Below are positions 18,450-27,759 of a DNA stretch of 62,797 bases, piece after piece. The first letter of the stretch is position 1. Every line of letters starts with the position of its first letter. Both the position numbers and the translations under genes were made by a program. Source of the stretch: Phycisphaerales bacterium (GTDB lineage: Bacteria > Planctomycetota > Phycisphaerae > Phycisphaerales > UBA1924); the NCBI GenBank assembly GCA_020427635.1, contig JAGQOH010000011.1, positions 1-62,797 of the forward strand. Reading direction: 5' to 3'. Under the pieces are notes generated by a model. That model saw nothing but the letters and a program-made list of their open reading frames with translations. It did not search any database and was not told the DNA's origin.

Positions 18450-18470
18450 CCTGGGTGGGGCAGACCCAGG
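18450..18470 (-). terminator. Hairpin after the glutathione peroxidase gene
   Basis: CCTGGGT (18450-18456) and ACCCAGG (18464-18470) form a 7-bp stem one base beyond the stop codon of the minus-strand peroxidase gene. No T-tract follows, so termination by it alone is doubtful. The rest of the 18280-18449 gap shows nothing recognisable. Confidence 0.3.
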
Positions 18471-18471
18471 T

Positions 18472-19152
18472 CTACTTGGCGGACGCCGGCACCGCGAGCA
18501 GCGCTTCGATCTTCGCCTCCAGCTCGGCATCGTCCGGTCTGGTCCTGGGATCAAATCGCTGCACAAACTGCCCATCGCGGTCGACCAGGTACTTGGTGAA
18601 GTTCCAGTTCGGCGCCTCGCTGAGCGTCGCGAGCTGCTGGTACAGCGGGTGTGCATCGTCGCCCTTGACGGAGATCTTCGAGAACATCGGGAATGTGACG
18701 CTGTACTTCTCGGTGCAGAACTGCTTGATCTCTTTGTCCGTCCCCGGCTCTTGCCCGCCAAAGTTGTTTGCCGGGAATCCAAGCACGACAAGTCCCGCGT
18801 CCTTTCGCCCGCGATACAGCTTCTCCAGCCCCGCGTACTGCGGTGTGTTGCCACACTTACTCGCGACGTTGACAAACAGCAGCACTTTGCCTTTGTATTG
18901 CGCGAGATCGACGGACTCGCCATCGATGGAGTTCATCGTGTAGTCGAGGACGTAGCGGTCATTCATGTGCTGATCCTGCTCGCCGACCCTGTTGGCCACT
19001 GGGTCGACGTTGGGGGTCGCAACCGCCGCTTGATCAGCCGGCGCCTTGTCCTTTGTAGCCACGAACGCGCCTGTCGCGGCGGCTGTTGCCGCAACGATCG
19101 CCACCCACGCACCCGCGCCACCACCACCACACTTGCCGCATCCGCATCCCAT
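18472..19152 (-). CDS. Membrane-anchored glutathione/thioredoxin peroxidase
   Basis: This 226-residue peroxidase contains LLFVNVASKCGNTPQYAGL with the peroxidatic Cys100, GFPANNFGGQEPG with the catalytic Gln, and SEAPNWNFTKYLVD with the catalytic Trp. The protein therefore has the complete GPx triad in its cysteine form. The N-terminus is unusual: MGCGCGKCGGGG, with three cysteines in eight residues, is followed by one hydrophobic helix (about 15-32), which would tether the enzyme at the membrane. ATG 19152 has AAGGAG upstream. It is divergently transcribed from the PTPS-family gene, with a shared 91-base control region. Confidence 0.88.
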   Translation of the reverse strand: MGCGCGKCGGGGAGAWVAIVAATAAATGAFVATKDKAPADQAAVATPNVDPVANRVGEQDQHMNDRYVLDYTMNSIDGESVDLAQYKGKVLLFVNVASKCGNTPQYAGLEKLYRGRKDAGLVVLGFPANNFGGQEPGTDKEIKQFCTEKYSVTFPMFSKISVKGDDAHPLYQQLATLSEAPNWNFTKYLVDRDGQFVQRFDPRTRPDDAELEAKIEALLAVPASAK

Positions 19153-19243
19153 GGTCAGCTCCTTCTCAAACGAACGTCTCCCCACATCCTAGACATGTAC
19201 CGACGCGTGACGCGGCGGCTGCCCCGGCCTACCCTTGTGACCA

Positions 19244-20098
19244 ATGATTCGCCTGAGCCGCACAATCCGCTTCTGCGTGAACCCAGGCGCCACCGGCGCT
19301 ACGCCGACGCATGGGCTCAATGGCTATGCGGGGCGACCTCCAATGCAGGGGCTCGGGCGGTACTACGAGTTGCACGCGTCGGTCCTGGGGCACGTGCAGC
19401 CTGTGACGGGCTATCTCGTGAGCATCAAGACCATTGACGAGGCAGCGCGAGCGTCGGCCGTGCCCATCGTGATGCAAGCCTGCGCTGAAACGCCGACGAT
19501 CGATCCTGCAAGCTTGCTGCCAGAGATGTTCGGTTCGCTCGCGCAAGCGCTTCCGCCAGAAGCACAGCTCGCCGAGCTTCGGTTCGCACTCACCCCCACC
19601 TACAGTGTTTCGATTGAGGCATCCGACATGACCAAAGCCATTCTGCGTCAACAGTTCGACTTCGCGGCTTCGCATCGGCTGAATGCGCCGGAACTCTCCG
19701 CCGAGGAAAACAAGCGCGTGTTTGGGCGTTGCAACAATCCCAATGGACACGGGCACAACTATCGTGTTGAACCCGCGGTCGAGGTCGATGTGCCTGCCCC
19801 TGGGGAGCAGTCCGCGTTGACACTTCAACAACTTGAACAGATCACACTCGAGGCGATCATCGACCGCTACGACCACACGCACCTGAACTATGACACGCCC
19901 GAGTTTGGCGAGGGCACACTGAATCCTTCAGTCGAGAACATGGCCAAAGTGTTCTTTCATGCACTCGAGCCCCGCGTGAAGGATCTCTCCAGTGGGCGGG
20001 CTCACTTGCGCAGCCTGACGGTGTGGGAAACCGATCGCACCAGCAGCACCTATCCTGCTGATGCGATCTTCTCTAAGTCACGCCCCGCGCCGGTGTAG
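19244..20098 (+). CDS. 6-pyruvoyl-tetrahydropterin synthase family protein, tandem domains
   Basis: This 284-residue protein is about twice the family length. The C-terminal half (135-275) is a complete PTPS/QueD domain: zinc ligands H144, H169 and H171 (in NGHGHNY), catalytic C163 in GRCNNP, and the DHTHLN motif at 210-215. The N-terminal half (1-125) reads as a decayed copy. GLGRYYELHASVLGHVQPVTGYLVSI aligns in style with the GHGHNYxxEV region but has lost both histidines. The product could be 6-carboxytetrahydropterin for queuosine or another pterin; the sequence does not decide. It ends six bases before the convergent gene at 20105. Confidence 0.85.
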   Translation: MIRLSRTIRFCVNPGATGATPTHGLNGYAGRPPMQGLGRYYELHASVLGHVQPVTGYLVSIKTIDEAARASAVPIVMQACAETPTIDPASLLPEMFGSLAQALPPEAQLAELRFALTPTYSVSIEASDMTKAILRQQFDFAASHRLNAPELSAEENKRVFGRCNNPNGHGHNYRVEPAVEVDVPAPGEQSALTLQQLEQITLEAIIDRYDHTHLNYDTPEFGEGTLNPSVENMAKVFFHALEPRVKDLSSGRAHLRSLTVWETDRTSSTYPADAIFSKSRPAPV

Positions 20099-20104
20099 AC
20101 CGAC

Positions 20105-22069
20105 TCACTGACCATCATGCATGTCGTCGACGTCATCCCAATCCTCATCATCTGGATCGGCTTCCATGTCGTCGAAGTCATCGTCATGATGCATGTCCCA
20201 ACTTTCATCCCAGTCGCCGTAGTGCTGACGCTCCATGGCGTCCTTGCACGCAGCGCCCGTGATGCCGGCGCCGAGCGCGGCCCCAAAGAGGACTTCGCCA
20301 ACGTCGCCCACGCCAAGCATCATCGCGGCATTCACGAGCGACGAACGATCGGCAATCGTGTTGACGACGTAGTCCTCGCCATCCCACTTGGCAGTCATCA
20401 GCATCGGATGTGCATCTGCGGCGAGCACGTTATGGATCGGCATCACCATGCCAGGGTCGCGCTGCCCGTTGGGTGAGCGCACTGCGTTCTCGAGTGCGCC
20501 GCAAAGCAGCGTCGTGACCGAATAGCCGTCGCGCATCGTGCGGGCCGGATCGATCACCATCAACTGCGTCGCCATGTCGCCACGCACGCCCAGCGCGCTG
20601 AGCGCGCGATTCCGCAGGGCGCTCGACGCCTCAACGCCCTTTGCTTGCGCAGCCGCGGCGGTGCATCCTTGTGGCGTGGGCGAGATCACGAGCCAGTTGC
20701 CGACGACGGCGAGCGTTGGCACCGAGGGAACAGGCGCCCCGCGCACGCGCATTTCCATGAACGGGATGCCGTCCCGCATGTACTTATCCATCTTCACGCT
20801 GACGACTTCAGTATCAATTTCGTCTGCGATCATGCCGTTCAAACGATCGGCAAGCGTATTGAGCGTTTCAATCATCGTGCGCGGATTGCTCAGTTCAACG
20901 AGCAGCACCCCGGACAGCAAAGATCCGCCGCCCGTCGAATCCGCGAAGTAAAAGACTCCTGTCTTGCCCAGAGCGTTGATCAGACCTTCCTCAAGATCAA
21001 CGCCAAGCGCTTCATGAATCTGCCCTTTCACTTCTTCCCATGCGCCGTCGTCCATGGCGCCGAGCATCTGCTTCACCTTGGCAAACTCGCGTTGCGGCTC
21101 CATCTTTTTGATGCTGATGAAGGAGGCGTCCGCAGGAATCACCGTGAAATCCTCGCGGGAAATCACCTCGTGCGAGAGTCCCAGACCATCGGCATATTGA
21201 CCGGCGCGACGTACGCGCCAGACTTCTTGCGCGAAATCGCCAGGATACGCGACTTCCCATTCGGCGCTGATGGCATTTGGGCCAAGCAGGCCCATGCCCT
21301 TGAAGTAGTCAACAAGGAGGCCGCCTTCGCGCCCGCCGCCCATGTTCGCCATGCCAGCGAGCATGCCCGTGAAGGGCGATGCGGCTGCAAAGTCGATTAC
21401 ACCGCGACACACCGAACCATCAAGTTCCGCCTTGGGCAGGAGGTCAAACACACCATCGGCATCGGGGATGTCGCCAAAGATGATCTCGTACCGCCAGTCG
21501 TTGCCGGATTGGCGCGGGCCATAGGAGATGATGCCGAACGGGGCCTGCACGTCATTCATGCCCGGAAAGCGGTTGCTTGGCTCAATCGGTGGGCCCTCTT
21601 CGCCAGCCATCTGGCGCAGCTTCTCGATCTCGCCGTGCATCGTTTTGGCGGCCTGCGCATCGGCAAGCTGCATGCTCAAGACGGCGCCCAGACGCGGCTG
21701 TCCTGTCGCTTCGTCAAAGCCGCGCTGCGTCACGATCATGCGCATGGAACCGCCCAAGTTGTCGAGCAGCGCATACACCAAGGGGCGCGGGAAGTCATTG
21801 CCCATGTCGCGCGCAATCTCGGGGGTTTCCAAGACCTCCTTGATGCGATCGGGAATCATGTGCAGCGCACGGCGCAGCCCTGCGTCGTTGTCATCCGGGA
21901 ATAGGGCATTGCAGCCGGCGAATTCGAAGCCGATGATCGCCTGGCGCTGCGGCCCTCCTTCCTGGGCCAAGACTGGGGCCGCCAGTCCCACCGCAAGGGC
22001 AACTGCGGCGATGGTTCGACCGGCTGTGCGACGTGTCGAACAAAGAGCACTCGTGATGAGCTTGCGCAT
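20105..22069 (-). CDS. Secreted protein with acidic His/Asp/Met-rich tail, hypothetical
   Basis: This 654-residue protein has a signal peptide ending VLAQ near residue 31. The body contains no motif that I recognise; patches such as GVFYFADSTGGGSLLSGVLLVEL and LAVVGNWLVISPTPQG recur in planctomycete secreted proteins of unknown role. The last 35 residues are strikingly acidic, dominated by Asp with His, Met and Trp (MHHDDDFDDMEAD), and could bind metal ions. The ATG at 22069 has GGGAGG upstream. The frame stays open for another 1290 bases upstream, but that part shadows the glycosyltransferase on the plus strand and is rejected. Confidence 0.75.
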   Translation of the reverse strand: MRKLITSALCSTRRTAGRTIAAVALAVGLAAPVLAQEGGPQRQAIIGFEFAGCNALFPDDNDAGLRRALHMIPDRIKEVLETPEIARDMGNDFPRPLVYALLDNLGGSMRMIVTQRGFDEATGQPRLGAVLSMQLADAQAAKTMHGEIEKLRQMAGEEGPPIEPSNRFPGMNDVQAPFGIISYGPRQSGNDWRYEIIFGDIPDADGVFDLLPKAELDGSVCRGVIDFAAASPFTGMLAGMANMGGGREGGLLVDYFKGMGLLGPNAISAEWEVAYPGDFAQEVWRVRRAGQYADGLGLSHEVISREDFTVIPADASFISIKKMEPQREFAKVKQMLGAMDDGAWEEVKGQIHEALGVDLEEGLINALGKTGVFYFADSTGGGSLLSGVLLVELSNPRTMIETLNTLADRLNGMIADEIDTEVVSVKMDKYMRDGIPFMEMRVRGAPVPSVPTLAVVGNWLVISPTPQGCTAAAAQAKGVEASSALRNRALSALGVRGDMATQLMVIDPARTMRDGYSVTTLLCGALENAVRSPNGQRDPGMVMPIHNVLAADAHPMLMTAKWDGEDYVVNTIADRSSLVNAAMMLGVGDVGEVLFGAALGAGITGAACKDAMERQHYGDWDESWDMHHDDDFDDMEADPDDEDWDDVDDMHDGQ

Positions 22070-22207
22070 GGTTCGCCTCCCTGAGCTGAATCGTGCAATA
22101 AAGAGTGTCCATTGATTGTAGGGGCGACTGCCGAACTGGCTCGGCGGCGCCACACCATCCTTGTTGGGATGCCGCCTTGTGAAGTTGCCCGCCGCTACAG
22201 TGGGCCC

Positions 22208-23293
22208 GTGAGCGATCCGAAGCGCATCCTGCTGATCAGGCCCAGCGCCTTGGGTGACGTGTGCCGGTCGGTGCCCCTCGCCGCGAGCCTCAAGGCTGCG
22301 TTTCCGCATGCCGACTTGGATTGGCTCGTGCAGTCGGGGTTCGAGGCCGCGGTTGCGCATCACCCTGCTGTCACTCGGGTTATCACATTCCAGCGGCGGG
22401 AGATGGCCTTGGCGAAGCTCTGGAAGCCTGCGGGGGCCGGTCGGTTGCGGCAACTGCTTGGCGAGCTTCGCAGGGCCCACTATGACCTTGTGATCGATGC
22501 CCAGGGCCTCGCCCGGTCTGGGTTCTTTGCCTGGGCGACACGCGCGCCGCGCCGCGTCGGCTTTGCGAACGCCCGCGAGTTGGGCCACCTGGGACTCACC
22601 CAGCGCGTCGAAGTCCCAAAGGAGATGCACACCGTCGATCGCATGCTGGCGCTGGTCGAAGCCTTGGGTGTTGAGGCCAGGCCTGAGATGCGTCTCTACG
22701 CGGGGGAAACCGACCAGGCAGCGGTGCCTGCGGCGCTCACGCGCGGGAGGTACGCAGTCGTAGCCCCAACTAGCAGGTGGGCGGGCAAACGCTGGGCCGC
22801 GGATCGGTTCGCAGCACTCATGGCCCGCATGCTGGAGCATGATGCTGTCGATGCAATTGCCGTGGTTGGGGCCCACAGCGAACGAGCCCAGTGCGCACCA
22901 ATCACGGAAGCATTCGCGGGCGACCCACGCGTCCACGACCTCATCGGGGGCACAAGCGTGGGCGGACTCATGGCGGTCATTGAGCGGGCGGCGATCGTGA
23001 TCGCCAATGACTCGGCAGCACTGCACATGGCCGTTGGCTTCGACCGTCCGATGGTTGGGCTGTACGGACCGACGCGCATCGATCGCGTGGGGCCCTATCG
23101 GCGCGCCCAAGACGTCATCCAGCCCACCCCCCCCGCTATGGGGACTTCGCATAAGCACACACAGCAGGGGTCGGCGGCGATGGGGCAGATTCAGGTCGAG
23201 CAGGTGCTGGATGCGATCCTGCAGCGTCTCCGCCCTCGAGGGGTAGAATCCAGCAGTGGACAGGCGCACAAGGAGGTCGCGCCACGCCACTGA
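22208..23293 (+). CDS. Glycosyltransferase family 9 (lipopolysaccharide heptosyltransferase-like)
   Basis: This 361-residue GT-B protein opens with KRILLIRPSALGDVCRSVPL, the acceptor-side Rossmann loop of WaaC/WaaF enzymes. The donor side contains VAPTSRWAGKRW, DLIGGTSVGGLM and IANDSAALHMAVGFDRPMVGLYGPT, the ADP-heptose signature. The GTG at 22208 gives the normal N-terminus; the frame also opens upstream with no support. It heads a run with maf and lpxK, which fits a role in LPS inner-core assembly. The C-terminal 40 residues are poorly conserved. Confidence 0.88.
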   Translation: MSDPKRILLIRPSALGDVCRSVPLAASLKAAFPHADLDWLVQSGFEAAVAHHPAVTRVITFQRREMALAKLWKPAGAGRLRQLLGELRRAHYDLVIDAQGLARSGFFAWATRAPRRVGFANARELGHLGLTQRVEVPKEMHTVDRMLALVEALGVEARPEMRLYAGETDQAAVPAALTRGRYAVVAPTSRWAGKRWAADRFAALMARMLEHDAVDAIAVVGAHSERAQCAPITEAFAGDPRVHDLIGGTSVGGLMAVIERAAIVIANDSAALHMAVGFDRPMVGLYGPTRIDRVGPYRRAQDVIQPTPPAMGTSHKHTQQGSAAMGQIQVEQVLDAILQRLRPRGVESSSGQAHKEVAPRH

Positions 23294-23304
23294 TCGAGGT
23301 GCCC

Positions 23305-23934
23305 ATGCTTGCCCAAGGAGACGATTGCGCGAGGCTCGTGCTTGCGAGTTCTTCGCCACGTCGCAAACGACTGCTTGCGGAGCGCCAGCTGCGCGCGCAT
23401 GTGATTGATCCTGGCGTTGATGATGGGCAGCTGGCGCCGGGCAATGTGCGGCCGCGCGATTGGGCGGCGGCGCTTGCGCACCTCAAGGCGCAGGCGGGCA
23501 CAGCAGCGGCGCTGGCAAGTGGCTTGACCGGTCCTGCAACGATCGTGCTTTCTGCGGACACAGTCGTCGACAAGGATGGCCAGATCATTGGCCAACCCAA
23601 AGATATCGACGATGCCCGGCGCATTCTGAAGCTGCTGCGCAATGGATCGCATCGCGTGATCACGGCGGCGGTCCTTGTGCATGCGGCGGGCGCCGACTGG
23701 GTGGTTGACGAAGTGACGGTCGAGGTGGGTGACATCACCGATGATGCAATAGAGACCTACCTGGCCACCGGAACTTGGCGCGGAAAGGCGGGCGCGTATA
23801 ACCTCGTCGAGCGCATTGAAGCCGGCTGGCCCGTGCGGCATCTTGGCGATCCAACAACCGTTATGGGGCTGCCCATGGATCGCCTGACGCCCCTCATTCA
23901 CAGGCGTTTGGCCAATGCCCCGTGGTTTGCCTGA
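23305..23934 (+). CDS. maf: Maf-like nucleoside triphosphate pyrophosphatase
   Basis: This 209-residue protein is a house-cleaning pyrophosphatase that hydrolyses non-canonical or methylated nucleotides. The three family motifs are present: LVLASSSPRRKRLL at the N-terminus, SADTVVDKDGQIIGQP in the middle, and WRGKAGAYN in the C-terminal half. The exact substrate subclass (dTTP/UTP or m7GTP) cannot be assigned confidently. It starts 11 bases after the heptosyltransferase stop. Confidence 0.9.
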   Translation: MLAQGDDCARLVLASSSPRRKRLLAERQLRAHVIDPGVDDGQLAPGNVRPRDWAAALAHLKAQAGTAAALASGLTGPATIVLSADTVVDKDGQIIGQPKDIDDARRILKLLRNGSHRVITAAVLVHAAGADWVVDEVTVEVGDITDDAIETYLATGTWRGKAGAYNLVERIEAGWPVRHLGDPTTVMGLPMDRLTPLIHRRLANAPWFA

Positions 23935-23973
23935 CACGCCTGCAGAACCGTGGCAGAATAAACTCCAGATGTC

Positions 23974-24384
23974 ATGATCGATGCAGGTCCTGTGATCCCG
24001 ACGCTTGTGTGTGTGCCCCTTGGCATGTTGGCCATGATCACGTGCGCGGCGCACTTGCTCGGGCCCGCAAGGCAGGCAGCACCTGCGAGTCGGCGGCGCA
24101 TTCGACAGGCGAATGGTTTTGTCATGCTCTTCGCCATTCCGCTGCTGACGATCGGTTTCGGTGTGATCGACCCGAACGCACGTCCGCAGACTTGGCTCCT
24201 CACTTGGATCGCGGCGATCGCGTTGCTCACGATGGCGATCGGGCTTGCGTTCTTGGATGTCGCAAATACGATGCGGTTGCATCATGCGGCGCGCAAGCGC
24301 CTGGCGCACAGCATGGCCCAAGCCCGCACCCAACTGCGCGCAAACCTGCGCCTCGTCCACGCCGAAGATCTGCATGATGGATGA
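23974..24384 (+). CDS. Small three-helix membrane protein, hypothetical
   Basis: This is a 136-residue protein with three hydrophobic segments (about 8-30, 50-66 and 75-95) and a basic C-terminal tail (HHAARKRLAHSMAQARTQLR). No family is recognised. It lies between maf and lpxK and its stop overlaps the lpxK start by 11 bases, which argues that it is translated and coupled to lpxK. Confidence 0.6.
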   Translation: MIDAGPVIPTLVCVPLGMLAMITCAAHLLGPARQAAPASRRRIRQANGFVMLFAIPLLTIGFGVIDPNARPQTWLLTWIAAIALLTMAIGLAFLDVANTMRLHHAARKRLAHSMAQARTQLRANLRLVHAEDLHDG

Positions 24385-25417
24385 CAGACGGACCAGGCCG
24401 CCGATGCCCTTTGGTTTCGGGCGGTTGGTCGAGCCGGCGTACCGGTTTGTCGTCGCGCGGAGGAATGCCCGGTTCGATGCAGGCATTGGCGTCCGCAAGG
24501 CGGACATCCCGGTCATCTGCGTTGGCAACCTGAGCGTGGGCGGCACGGGCAAGACACCACTTGTCATGTGGCTCGTCGAGCACCTGCGCACGCTGGGCTG
24601 CACGCCCGGCATCGCGATGCGCGGGTACAAAGCCAAACGCGGCGAACTGAGCGACGAACAAGCCGAGTATGCGACACGCCTCCCGGGCGTGATGGTTGCA
24701 GTGGACGCCGAGCGCTTCAACGCTGTGCAGGCGCTTGCGCGCCACGGCAGGTGCAACGTCGCGGTGCTTGACGATGGCTTTCAACATCGCCGCCTTGCGC
24801 GCGATCTTGACATCGTGCTGCTCGACGCGACGCGAGCCGTCTTTACCGATCGCTGCCTCCCCGCGGGCTGGCTGCGCGAGCCAGTGCAAGGCCTCGCGCG
24901 CGCAGGCGCCATCGTGTGGACGCATGCCGAGGCAATCGATGACGACGCGCTGCATGCGCTCCTGGAACAGACGCGCGCGATCGCCCCCAATGCTGCGCTT
25001 GCCTGCGCCCGCCACACCTGGACGGGCCTTGCGTGCGCCGGCGAAGACGAACTGCGCCCGGTCGCATCACTTCAAGACCAGAACGTTGCCGTCGCTTGTG
25101 GCATTGGCAATCCGACAGCCCTGTGCCAGGCCATTGAGGCCCATGGCGCGCGCATCGTGTCCAGACTGATCCGTGCGGACCACTATCCCTGGAGTAGCGC
25201 AGACCTCGCCGATCTGCATGAGGCCACACAGGGCGCAGCAATGCTGCTCACGACGGAGAAGGACTGGGTGAAGCTGCGCAGCCTTGCCTTGCACGACAGC
25301 GTCGACATTCCCATCCTCCGCCCACAGGTGTCGATGGAGATCGTGCACGGGAAAGAAACACTCCTGGCGAAGGTCGGTACTGCCATTGCTCGGCCCGACG
25401 CAACCGTCCCGCTTTGA
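24374..25417 (+). CDS. lpxK: Tetraacyldisaccharide 4'-kinase LpxK
   Basis: This 347-residue kinase phosphorylates the lipid A precursor at the 4' position, at the inner membrane. The P-loop region VGNLSVGGTGKTPLVMWLVE is at about residues 51-70. AVLDDGFQHRRLARD carries the conserved DDGFQH motif, and LLTTEKDWVKL near the C-terminus is also characteristic. The start at 24374 (ATGATG) fits family length and overlaps the preceding gene by 11 bases. The gene shows that this organism makes phosphorylated lipid A. It ends 25 bases before the convergent kinase gene. Confidence 0.93.
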   Translation: MMDDRRTRPPMPFGFGRLVEPAYRFVVARRNARFDAGIGVRKADIPVICVGNLSVGGTGKTPLVMWLVEHLRTLGCTPGIAMRGYKAKRGELSDEQAEYATRLPGVMVAVDAERFNAVQALARHGRCNVAVLDDGFQHRRLARDLDIVLLDATRAVFTDRCLPAGWLREPVQGLARAGAIVWTHAEAIDDDALHALLEQTRAIAPNAALACARHTWTGLACAGEDELRPVASLQDQNVAVACGIGNPTALCQAIEAHGARIVSRLIRADHYPWSSADLADLHEATQGAAMLLTTEKDWVKLRSLALHDSVDIPILRPQVSMEIVHGKETLLAKVGTAIARPDATVPL

Positions 25418-25442
25418 GCGCAATCATCCCAACGCGAATCGT

Positions 25443-27755
25443 CTAGGGCCGCACAGCACTGTCTGCCTGGTCGTCGCACTGTTCGAGCACTGCGTTCTGG
25501 GCAGCGGCCCCTGCTGCGTCGCCCATTCGCTCGCAGACTGCAGCCAGCTCCTTCGTGAAACGAATGCAGTCCGGATGACACGGGTCCTTGCGAATCTGCC
25601 GCAGCCGCTCGCATGCGAGTTCGAGATTGGGGCGCGCAAGGTCGTCTTCACCCATGTGCGCCTGGCACATTCCGAGCTTGCCGATGTAGAGCACGGTATC
25701 CGCGTGCGACTCGCCAAGCGTCGTGCGCGCCTGCGCGACCATGTCCTCGATGATCGAACGGCCGGCGGCATAGCCGTCGCGTTTGATGGTGAGCTCATAC
25801 AGGTGGCTGCGGGTTGCAAGCGTCGCGGGATGTCCGGGCCCCATCTTGGTTGTTAGCACGTCGATCGCTTGGCGATAGAGTTGCTCCGCCTCGCCAATGC
25901 GATCCTGCTTGACGAGCAGGTGAGCCAGTTTGACTTGTGCAATTGCGGTTTCCGGGTGCCCTTCGCCTCGATATTCCGTCAGCGCATCGACACATGCGCG
26001 CAAACGCTCCGAGGCCTCGTCGTACGCGCCGGTTGACGTGAGGAAGCCGCCAAGGTTGCCCGACGCAAACGCTCGAGCCCGAAGGTCCTCGTTCTCATTG
26101 AGCCCCTCCAGATCTTCGATCGCAGCTCGATAGCTAGCAGCTGCACCCGTCTTGTCGCCCCGGGCTTCGTACCATCGCGCGAGATTGATGCGGATTGCCG
26201 CGACGTCGCGCTGATCCCGCGGCCCACCTCGCCTCAGCGTGGGCAACGCTGCCGCAACGCGCTCAAACAGCGGTGCTGCATCATCAAGGCGATCGTTCTT
26301 CTTGTAAAACACTGCAAGCACATTCATCGACTTGATCGTCTCGCGATCATGCTCACCAAGCGCCTTGAGGCGCAAATCCAAAGCCCGCTCGTAGCTCGCC
26401 TCTGCGGGTTCCAGCTGCGCCAAACTCTCAAAGCTTTGGCCAAGCATGTCATGTACGCGCGCCAAGGGCATAGGCTTGTCGCCCAAACGATCCTCTGCCT
26501 CATCCTTCAGCTCGATCAGTGCTGACCGCAACGGAATGTCCTTATCGCCACCGTCTTCTGGTCTTACGCTGCCAATCGCATTGACAAAAGTGTCTACTGT
26601 GGCGAGCGCCTCTTCTGTCTTGGCCTCGGCGATCTGCCGCTGCTTCACCGCGACCCCACGCAGCACAGTCATGGTGATCCCAAAGCCAATCACAAGCGCA
26701 ACGAATGCCGCCGCGGTCGCAAACACGGGCCAATGCTTGCGAAGCATCTTGCGCATGACATAAGCGGTGCTGTCGCCGCGGGCTTCAATGGCCTCGCCCG
26801 CAAGGAAACGTCGCACATCGCGGGCCAGCTCACCGGCTGTCTGATAGCGCCGCTCGCGCTCTTTGGCGAGCGTCTTCATCACGATCGCCTCAACATCCGG
26901 ATTGATCGAGCGATCCACCGAACGGAGTTTCGTGGGCTCCAGATCCACAATGTTGTTCAGGATCTGCTTCATCGATCCAGACACGTCATACGGAAACCGC
27001 CCCGCCAACATGTGATAAGCAATCACGCCAAGTGAATACACATCCGTGCGCGTGTCGATGCGGCTCGCCCCCCCCTCCGCTTGCTCAGGCGACGCCCATT
27101 GCAACGACCCAAGGAACTGCCCCGACATCGTCATCGCACTCGGCGACTCCGCAAACGCATCACCCGTCGTTTTTGCCAGGCCAAAGTCCAGAATGTGTGG
27201 GTGTCCTGCTTCATCCACGCGGATGTTGGATGGCTTCAGATCCCGATGAATCACGCCAAGCAAGTGGGCCGCATTCACCGCCTCGCACACCTCGGCAAAC
27301 AACTGAAGGCGATCGTGCACGCTGGGCTTGATGCGCTCGACATAATCATCGAGTGACTCACCCGTAATGTAGTCCATTACGCAGTAGAAATGCCCACTGG
27401 TCTGCCCAGAATCATGGACGGAAACGATATGCGGATGGTGCAGCTGCGCAAGCACATGCACTTCTCGCTCGAATCGTGCCGATTCGGCGTAGCTGGACGT
27501 CGCGCCATCAATGAGCACTTTGATCGCAACTTGGCGTTTCGTTGAGAGCTGCAGCGCCTTGTAGACGATGCCCTGGCCGCCTCGTTTTGCTTCGCCCAAC
27601 ACCTGGTAGCCCGGAATCGACGCTGCGACGTTTGCAAGCGAGCCGATGAGCCCGCGCCGCTGGGCTTGGGCAGCGGCTTTCGCCTGCACGCGCGCACGCT
27701 CGATCATGTCGCGGTCACTTGTGCTCGCTTGCGATGACTCTCCGTTTGGGGCCAT
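25443..27755 (-). CDS. Ser/Thr protein kinase with TPR repeats
   Basis: This 770-residue protein has an N-terminal kinase domain (about 49-318): glycine loop AKRGGQGIVYKA, catalytic K79, HRDLKPSN at 170-177, DFG at 190-192 and ASPEQ in the activation segment. One transmembrane helix follows at 342-364. The remaining 400 residues are TPR-type helical repeats, including several of about 42 residues (GPGHPATLATRSHL; GEGHPETAIAQVKL), and would be on the other side of the membrane as a sensor or scaffold. It begins four bases after the sigma-factor stop. Planctomycetes commonly pair such kinases with ECF sigma factors, so the kinase probably acts on the sigma pathway. Confidence 0.92.
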   Translation of the reverse strand: MAPNGESSQASTSDRDMIERARVQAKAAAQAQRRGLIGSLANVAASIPGYQVLGEAKRGGQGIVYKALQLSTKRQVAIKVLIDGATSSYAESARFEREVHVLAQLHHPHIVSVHDSGQTSGHFYCVMDYITGESLDDYVERIKPSVHDRLQLFAEVCEAVNAAHLLGVIHRDLKPSNIRVDEAGHPHILDFGLAKTTGDAFAESPSAMTMSGQFLGSLQWASPEQAEGGASRIDTRTDVYSLGVIAYHMLAGRFPYDVSGSMKQILNNIVDLEPTKLRSVDRSINPDVEAIVMKTLAKERERRYQTAGELARDVRRFLAGEAIEARGDSTAYVMRKMLRKHWPVFATAAAFVALVIGFGITMTVLRGVAVKQRQIAEAKTEEALATVDTFVNAIGSVRPEDGGDKDIPLRSALIELKDEAEDRLGDKPMPLARVHDMLGQSFESLAQLEPAEASYERALDLRLKALGEHDRETIKSMNVLAVFYKKNDRLDDAAPLFERVAAALPTLRRGGPRDQRDVAAIRINLARWYEARGDKTGAAASYRAAIEDLEGLNENEDLRARAFASGNLGGFLTSTGAYDEASERLRACVDALTEYRGEGHPETAIAQVKLAHLLVKQDRIGEAEQLYRQAIDVLTTKMGPGHPATLATRSHLYELTIKRDGYAAGRSIIEDMVAQARTTLGESHADTVLYIGKLGMCQAHMGEDDLARPNLELACERLRQIRKDPCHPDCIRFTKELAAVCERMGDAAGAAAQNAVLEQCDDQADSAVRP

Positions 27756-27759
27756 TCAA

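Noticed and set aside
22070..23359. N-terminal 430-residue extension of the 20105 ORF
   Set aside because: It lies antisense to a well-supported heptosyltransferase gene, and a signal peptide with a good ribosome-binding site starts at 22069.
23191..24756. Long minus-strand ORF opposite maf, the small membrane gene and lpxK
   Set aside because: It has no recognisable domain, is Arg/His-rich and spans three real plus-strand genes, typical of a GC-rich shadow frame.
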